Below, one piece after another: positions 58,890-64,000 of a stretch of 64,000 nucleotides of DNA. How positions within the stretch are numbered: position 1 is the stretch's first letter; each line of letters begins with the position of its first letter. Below the pieces are notes generated by a model. That model did not search any database. It saw nothing but the letters and a program-made list of their open reading frames with translations, and was not told the origin of the DNA. A program made the position numbers and the translations under genes. Source of the stretch: Halopenitus salinus. GTDB lineage: Archaea; Halobacteriota; Halobacteria; Halobacteriales; Haloferacaceae. The DNA lies in the NCBI RefSeq assembly GCF_042662125.1, contig NZ_JBHSXL010000003.1, positions 372,001 to 436,000 of the forward strand. The letters run 5' to 3'.

Positions 58890-59773
58890 TGACTGACAAT
58901 GGTTCACGGGAGGACACTGTAGACGTGGAAACGGATAGATACCGTCGAGAATCCATGGAAGGCGATCAGAGGCTGGTCGATAGCGAAGAGGAACAACTGA
59001 CGCTACACGTCGCTGACGAAGACGAGCTCTTCGAGAGGGCCCGTCAGTGTACACGACCGACAGAACTCGTAGTGTCTCCGGTTGAACTCCATCAGCGGAA
59101 CGTTCAGCGGCGGCTTCGGGAAGAGCATCTCCCGAAAGACGCCTTCTCGTTCGAAGACCCCGTTCAGCTCAGCAAACGGCTCCTAGAGTCGAATGAACGT
59201 CCGACTGCAACTATCGACCGGATCGATCGCTTGAGCCTGCTCCGTTCAGTTCTTGAGGATTCGATGTCTCAGGAGTCGCCAGACATCGCATTCTCATCCC
59301 GGCTTGCTTCGCGTGAGCCACAGCAGATCGAACAAATTCGCACGGAAGTAGAGACAGTCACAAATTTTCACCCTGAACGAGTCGCAGCGTGGCGAGATAC
59401 GGCCGGTGATTTGTACAGTCCGATCGACGCAACGGCTACAGAGCTTCTCGACATCGCGCTTGGCGTGGAACGTAATCTCCGGGAGCGGACCTCAAAGGCA
59501 ATCTCGGAAACAGAACTGGTCCGACGAGCGACTCAAACACTCGTGGCAACGGATGGTTCTGTGTGGGAAAGCGCGTATCCGCATATCGAACGGCTCACGC
59601 TACTCGGACTCAGCAGTCTTTCCGCACCTCACACTGATCTCGTCCATGGAATTCTTGCGACAACGGAAGTTAAGGTCCACATCCATTTCCGCTCTGAAAG
59701 TGGAGTGTACCTCAAAAAGCGGGCACGGCACCTACTTGCAGTCACTGGTCCCGGGACAGAGGTGTTCGAATGA
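58889..59773 (+). CDS. AddB/RecC-like N-terminal helicase-like half
   Basis: 294 aa. PTELVVSPVELHQRNVQRRL, TIDRIDRLSLLRSVLEDSM and PHIERLTLLGLSSLSAPHTD follow the layout of domain 1 of AddB-type scaffolds (RecC, RexB), where the helicase fold has lost its P-loop. No Walker A is present here, as expected for AddB-like inactive domains. The next gene carries what would be domain 2 of the same protein. Translation starts at a GTG sharing one base with the previous stop. The call rests on pattern and context. Confidence 0.55.
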   Translation: MTDNGSREDTVDVETDRYRRESMEGDQRLVDSEEEQLTLHVADEDELFERARQCTRPTELVVSPVELHQRNVQRRLREEHLPKDAFSFEDPVQLSKRLLESNERPTATIDRIDRLSLLRSVLEDSMSQESPDIAFSSRLASREPQQIEQIRTEVETVTNFHPERVAAWRDTAGDLYSPIDATATELLDIALGVERNLRERTSKAISETELVRRATQTLVATDGSVWESAYPHIERLTLLGLSSLSAPHTDLVHGILATTEVKVHIHFRSESGVYLKKRARHLLAVTGPGTEVFE

Positions 59774-60999
59774 CCGCATCGGACCGTTTCACGCTCACAC
59801 GGCCGATCGATCCACCAGAAACCCCCACAGTCGAAATCGTGTCGTCGACGCAGCGAGAGGAAGCGAGAAGCGCGATGGCGGTCGTGGCCGCGCTGTGTGA
59901 CCAAGATGTTTCGATCCGCGACGTGGCTGTCGTCGTCCGCGACCTCGACCCCTACGAAGAACCGTTGTTCCGAGCGGCCATCCAATATGGACTCACACCA
60001 GTGTTTTGGACACAGCTCCGAGTAACTCGGACACGGCCATATGCTCTCGTTGATGCTGTCTGTGAAACGCTTTCTGAGTCGTCTATAGAACTCGATACCC
60101 TACTTCGGCCACTCGAACTGGGCTGGTCGCCGACCGGAGAAGTATCCGATACATGGCCGATTGACCCCGCGACAGTGTCGAAAGCGATCAGGCGGCTTCC
60201 GCGCGAATCGCGGACTACCAGGGGGTGGAAAGACGTAATCGAAGCTTCTGGTGACGTGGACGACCGCATTTGGAAGTACGTGGACTGGGTAAGTGCTGCT
60301 CCCGACCCGGAGCCAGGCCTCGTGAGGGAACTGCTCAGTGATGTCATTGAGGGATATGCTGAGCACGGACTTCCGGAGACGAAAGCTACAGACTCGCCAG
60401 CACTGCTCGACACGGAAACTGACGCAAGGGCTGTCGTGCGTATTCGAACGCTCGTCGAACAACTGAGTCACAAATACGCTGATCGACTCGACAAAAAAAC
60501 GGTCGAACAGTCGTGGGATGACGTCGCCGAACTGGCCAGCGTGATCGTCACACAGCGACCGGGGCGGAGAGAGCACTCGAACGCGCGTGCCGTGGACGTG
60601 TTGGAAGCAAACGACGTCTGGGCGCTCGACGTTCCATACGTAGTCGCGCTGGGGTTGACCGCCGAACGATGGCCGCAACCACCAGAGTCAGTTCTGCCAC
60701 CAGAATTCCGAGAAGCGGTTTTTCGGGGTGAGGGCCGATCACGGCTTCTCGCACCACAGCCCGCGTGGGCAGGCGGCCGAGACCGAGACCAGTTCGTGGA
60801 CACACTTCGTGCTGCAAGCCGATGTGCGGTCGTGATGCGGCATACACGGACCACAGACGGTGAGGATGTCCCGCGATCCCCGTTCCTTGAATACCTCGAC
60901 AACGAGCATGTGTCCGAAGCAAGTAGAAGCCAACTCGTCGGAACCGATCGGGACCTTCCACCGGAACTTCAGAGATATCTCACCGGAGAGGTGAAATGA
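59770..60999 (+). CDS. AddB-like C-terminal helicase domain, split from domain 1
   Basis: 409 aa. VEIVSSTQREEARSAMAVVA, VSIRDVAVVVRDLDPYEEPL and FRAAIQYGLTPVFW are typical of the UvrD-C-like 2A domain of AddB. YVVALGLTAERWPQPPESVL matches the AddB-type motif near domain 2B, and CAVVMRHTRTTDGE the last helicase-like strand. There is no PD-(D/E)xK nuclease or Fe-S cysteine set at the C-terminus, which AddB normally has; the nuclease may be separate, downstream, or replaced by the HNH protein. Coupled to both neighbours by 4-nt overlaps. Confidence 0.6.
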   Translation: MTASDRFTLTRPIDPPETPTVEIVSSTQREEARSAMAVVAALCDQDVSIRDVAVVVRDLDPYEEPLFRAAIQYGLTPVFWTQLRVTRTRPYALVDAVCETLSESSIELDTLLRPLELGWSPTGEVSDTWPIDPATVSKAIRRLPRESRTTRGWKDVIEASGDVDDRIWKYVDWVSAAPDPEPGLVRELLSDVIEGYAEHGLPETKATDSPALLDTETDARAVVRIRTLVEQLSHKYADRLDKKTVEQSWDDVAELASVIVTQRPGRREHSNARAVDVLEANDVWALDVPYVVALGLTAERWPQPPESVLPPEFREAVFRGEGRSRLLAPQPAWAGGRDRDQFVDTLRAASRCAVVMRHTRTTDGEDVPRSPFLEYLDNEHVSEASRSQLVGTDRDLPPELQRYLTGEVK

Positions 61000-63900
61000 C
61001 AATGAGTGAAATTGGCGACGACAATCCCCTCGTTTTGAGGGGCGCACAGCAGGCGATCAGGAATGCCTATTTCGATTACGAGACCGGGCTCTTCACGCTA
61101 AATTGTGTTCCGGGTGCCGGCAAATCCGTCGTCGCACACCACATCGCCGCCGAGGATATCCTCCGCCGATACGTCGCTGGTGATCCGACGCCGGAACAGC
61201 ACGTCGCGGTGATATCGTTCAATCGTGACGAGGCTGCCGACATCGTCCCGAAGGTATGCGATCGGCTGCGAACCATTGTTGAACACGATCTCGTCTCCAT
61301 CGCATCCGAAGTCACCGACGAAGAGCTTGAATATCTCTTACAGCGTACACGCCAGGCCCCGTACGTAGGAACTGTTGACAGCCTCCTTCGTGGTGTCCTA
61401 CAAGAGATCTCCCATGACGCAGGATTCGAGGAGATGCCTTCAGTTGGTAATGACGCGCTATTACATCGAGCTCACCGAAACTGTTACGAGGCTCTTCAGG
61501 ATGACCCGGATCACGAACGACGACTCCGAGATCTAGAAGCCGCATATCCGGAGGGAGAGTATGACGATAGTGTAGCTGAGATGCTCAAATCCGCCGTGAC
61601 GTTCTGCCGCGATCAACGTCTGTCGACTGCGGATTTTCACTCGGAATTGGCACAGACGCGGGATGCCACATACCCCGGCGGAAAATCCGAGTCCTTCGAA
61701 GATATCGCACAGTCCGTTGAGCGGTTTGTCAACGGTAGCGGAGAAGACGGCGACGACGATGTTGGAGAGCGCGTCAGAGATCGTGTGGCTGTGCCCGACC
61801 AAGAGCGACTGCTCGATGCCGACCGCCAACTGTACGACGCATGGTCTGAGCAGATCGACGACTTCTGTACGATTTTGGCGGCCTATCGCACGGTCTACCA
61901 AGACGTCGTCCGGGAATTGGGTGTCGTCTCCCACACGGATGTCGCATATCTCGTGGACGCGTACTTTGACGAGTCCGTTGATCGATCTCGGCTCCCAGAG
62001 CCGCTTCGTGAGGTCAATGACACGCACCGCGATCGTGTCTTACAGACGTATCAATCACGGATTCGTAGTTTGATCATCGACGAGGCTCAGGACGTTTCTG
62101 CTATTCAGCACGCCGCGCTGTCACATATCGTGACGGAAGGCTCACGGGTGTTTGCCTGCGGAGACGTCCGTCAGGGAATCTACCTGTGGCGACACGCAGA
62201 CCCGACATGGTTCGACGCTGCGACCACCAACGGAGAGTACCTCGGCATTAGCTGGGATCCTCACGAAAATCGGACCGCAACGACCACATACCGGTGCGTT
62301 CCCGATATCGCAGCGGGCATCAACGCCATCGGTGAACCGATGTTGACCGACCCAGCCCGTGGAGACCTGGGTGGTCTAGATGTAGCATATCCCCGGTTAC
62401 AGGCAGCCCGTGACGGAGATGATGATGCCGCCATTCATATCTCTGCGTTTAACGGTGCTGGCCGCCCGGGAACCGACACGTGGGCGTCTCCCGATGATGG
62501 TGTTGGCGAGGCAGACAAGTTAGCAACTCACATCGCAAAGGGGCTTGCGGACGGAACGTTCTGTGACGAACACGGTTCTCCTCTAAACGTCACGGTGTTA
62601 TTTCGGCGCAGAGCGCGGATGCCGGAGTACAAAAAGGCGTTTGATAACGAGAATCTCCGAGTACGCACTGCGGCAGAGGGACTATTTGCTTGCCCTGCGG
62701 TCGGCACAGTATTCGCTGTCTGTGACTGGTTACAAGAGCCCGGTTCTCCGGAGCAAACGAAGGCACTGCTCACGGGGTCCGAACTGGGAGTCGATATCGA
62801 CACGGATACCTTTGAAAGTCAAGAGTGGGACATAGATCACGCGCTCGACGACGTGAGCAGGATGTCGGCGGAACAGCAGCACGTGCTACGTGGACTTCGC
62901 CGCCTCCGTGACAGACGCGATATGGTCCACCGACAGCCGGCCAGCGTATATATCGAGGAGATAATCGAGTCGCTCGCACTTCGGGCAGATCCGTGGGAAC
63001 TCGCGTCCGGTGTCGCTCCCGCCCAGCGAGTCGCAAATCTCGATGCGCTTGTCGAGACGATTACCGAGTGGGAGGGAGAGACACGTTACGCACCTGGGGA
63101 CTTGGTTGAGCTCGTCCAACCCTTCTTTGAGAGCCCCAGTGAGGGGCCGTCCCAACCAAGCACTGTGGGCAGCGAGTACGACGTCGAGTTCCGGACTGTA
63201 CACGACGCAAAAGGTGATCAAGACGACGTCGTCGCCATCGCCGATCCCGGATTCAATGTATGGTCGCTGGGACCCCATACACAACGATTCGTCACACAGG
63301 GATCAATCACGGGAATCGCCCCACCCACAAACACCGATGTTCCTAATGACATTACGCTCCCGCCGTTCGACGGTGGACTATACGACTCACCGGGCGGCTG
63401 GGACCGCGATACCGGGCTTCGGTGGGCGACAGCTCAGTGGTCCGACACCGTGTGTGAATCCACGAACCGTCAGAACCTCGTCGGTCCTGAGCGGCTCTGC
63501 CGTGTCGTCGCAAATGAACGTGCAGAGGTGTGGCGATTGCTGTACGTGGCGCTAACACGAGCTAGAGACCATTTGATCGTACCCCTACCGCTTGATACTA
63601 GAGAAAATCAGCTTCGTGACCGCTGGCTAGATACGATCCGTGACGGTCTCCAATTCAGACAGAAGGGAACTGACTCGTACACATTAGAACTCGATAGATC
63701 GGACCCAAACGGAGACGCGATTGAAGTCGGAGTCAACGACGTCGATTTGTTCGCCCAATGGAGCCCCGCAAAATCCGAACTATCCCCTGCTAACGTCGTC
63801 ACCCGGCGACCACAGCCTAATGAGCTCGAACAGTGGATTCCACGGTTCCTGAATCCCTCGACAATGTACCCGTTGACTGAAGACCTCGACAAGTACACCA

Positions 63901-64000
63901 TCCCACATCTCCTTGGAGAATCGCTCCACACAGACACGAACGATGTCCCCGACGATCTTCCACTCTTATTTGATCAGCTGGGACCCGAGGCAGTCGGGAC
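60996..64000 (+). CDS. AddA/UvrD-like superfamily 1 helicase, 3' end outside the window
   Basis: At least 1001 codons, open to the last base. SF1A motifs: I VPGAGKS (residues 38-44), Ia-like ISFNRDEAADIV, II IIDEAQD (360-366), III CGDVRQGIYLW, IV-like TYRCVPDIA, V TVHDAKGD (734-741) and VI LYVALTRARDHL (849-860). DAKGDQDD is a variant of the UvrD/AddA HxxKGLE motif. The C-terminus where AddA has its nuclease lies beyond the window. The first ATG overlaps the previous stop by 4 nt; a second ATG is two codons on. It is the motor of the putative AddAB-like complex. Confidence 0.88.
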   Translation, partial: MTMSEIGDDNPLVLRGAQQAIRNAYFDYETGLFTLNCVPGAGKSVVAHHIAAEDILRRYVAGDPTPEQHVAVISFNRDEAADIVPKVCDRLRTIVEHDLVSIASEVTDEELEYLLQRTRQAPYVGTVDSLLRGVLQEISHDAGFEEMPSVGNDALLHRAHRNCYEALQDDPDHERRLRDLEAAYPEGEYDDSVAEMLKSAVTFCRDQRLSTADFHSELAQTRDATYPGGKSESFEDIAQSVERFVNGSGEDGDDDVGERVRDRVAVPDQERLLDADRQLYDAWSEQIDDFCTILAAYRTVYQDVVRELGVVSHTDVAYLVDAYFDESVDRSRLPEPLREVNDTHRDRVLQTYQSRIRSLIIDEAQDVSAIQHAALSHIVTEGSRVFACGDVRQGIYLWRHADPTWFDAATTNGEYLGISWDPHENRTATTTYRCVPDIAAGINAIGEPMLTDPARGDLGGLDVAYPRLQAARDGDDDAAIHISAFNGAGRPGTDTWASPDDGVGEADKLATHIAKGLADGTFCDEHGSPLNVTVLFRRRARMPEYKKAFDNENLRVRTAAEGLFACPAVGTVFAVCDWLQEPGSPEQTKALLTGSELGVDIDTDTFESQEWDIDHALDDVSRMSAEQQHVLRGLRRLRDRRDMVHRQPASVYIEEIIESLALRADPWELASGVAPAQRVANLDALVETITEWEGETRYAPGDLVELVQPFFESPSEGPSQPSTVGSEYDVEFRTVHDAKGDQDDVVAIADPGFNVWSLGPHTQRFVTQGSITGIAPPTNTDVPNDITLPPFDGGLYDSPGGWDRDTGLRWATAQWSDTVCESTNRQNLVGPERLCRVVANERAEVWRLLYVALTRARDHLIVPLPLDTRENQLRDRWLDTIRDGLQFRQKGTDSYTLELDRSDPNGDAIEVGVNDVDLFAQWSPAKSELSPANVVTRRPQPNELEQWIPRFLNPSTMYPLTEDLDKYTIPHLLGESLHTDTNDVPDDLPLLFDQLGPEAVG

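Overview
The window is haloarchaeal chromosome, most likely Halorubrum or a close relative. The support is a GC-rich core with very acidic proteins, archaeal-type r-proteins (eS4, eL19, eL32), an archaeal RNase P subunit, Pelota, TATA boxes about 25-30 nt before leaderless starts, and haloarchaeal families such as DUF3054. The genus is an inference. I found no rRNA, tRNA or CRISPR array.

Region 1 (1-10.7 kb) is ordinary housekeeping DNA: a GNAT fragment, a SAM methyltransferase, a DUF3054 membrane protein, a Tat-exported two-domain multicopper oxidase broken by one in-frame TAG, an MFS transporter, pelota, an AIR-synthase-like protein, an HTH/membrane-protein pair, a TetR regulator and an amidase. 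Short tandem repeats sit in three of its spacers.

Region 2 (10.7-25.16 kb) is the S10-spc ribosomal cluster in archaeal order: a SPOUT-type RNA methyltransferase, uL3, uL4, uL23, uL2, uS19, uL22, uS3, uL29, RNase P component 1, uS17, uL14, uL24, eS4, uL5, uS14, uS8, uL6, eL32, eL19, uL18, uS5, uL30, uL15 and secY. Most genes overlap or nearly touch.

Region 3 (25.2-64 kb, right end not reached) is a large accessory island directly after the secY terminator, with lower GC and many recombination and defence genes. A tyrosine recombinase and its small partner lie at the left edge. They are followed by a putative DNA-binding protein behind a cluster of palindromes. A defence block (29-45 kb) follows: a SNF2-type helicase with a coiled-coil/zinc-ribbon partner, a PUA/EVE-like reader, a COG1483/DUF499-type ATPase, a reversed AT-rich STAND-like NTPase, a DUF1156 (COG1743-type) DNA methyltransferase, an HNH nuclease and an McrBC pair. 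Next come an orphan histidine kinase flanked by inverted copies of a degenerate repeat, a second tyrosine recombinase, a serine recombinase with an AbrB regulator, small zinc-ribbon, TRAM and AbrB proteins, a membrane protein/trypsin-like protease module, and a PadR plus Schlafen-like pair.

The window ends in a seven-gene, fully overlapping operon (57.2 to beyond 64 kb): two small winged-helix proteins, an unknown, an HNH endonuclease, an AddB-like helicase scaffold split over two genes, and an AddA/UvrD-like helicase that runs off the end. This operon is the best candidate here for an undescribed system. The composite helicase/ATPase/methylase/McrBC block is the second.
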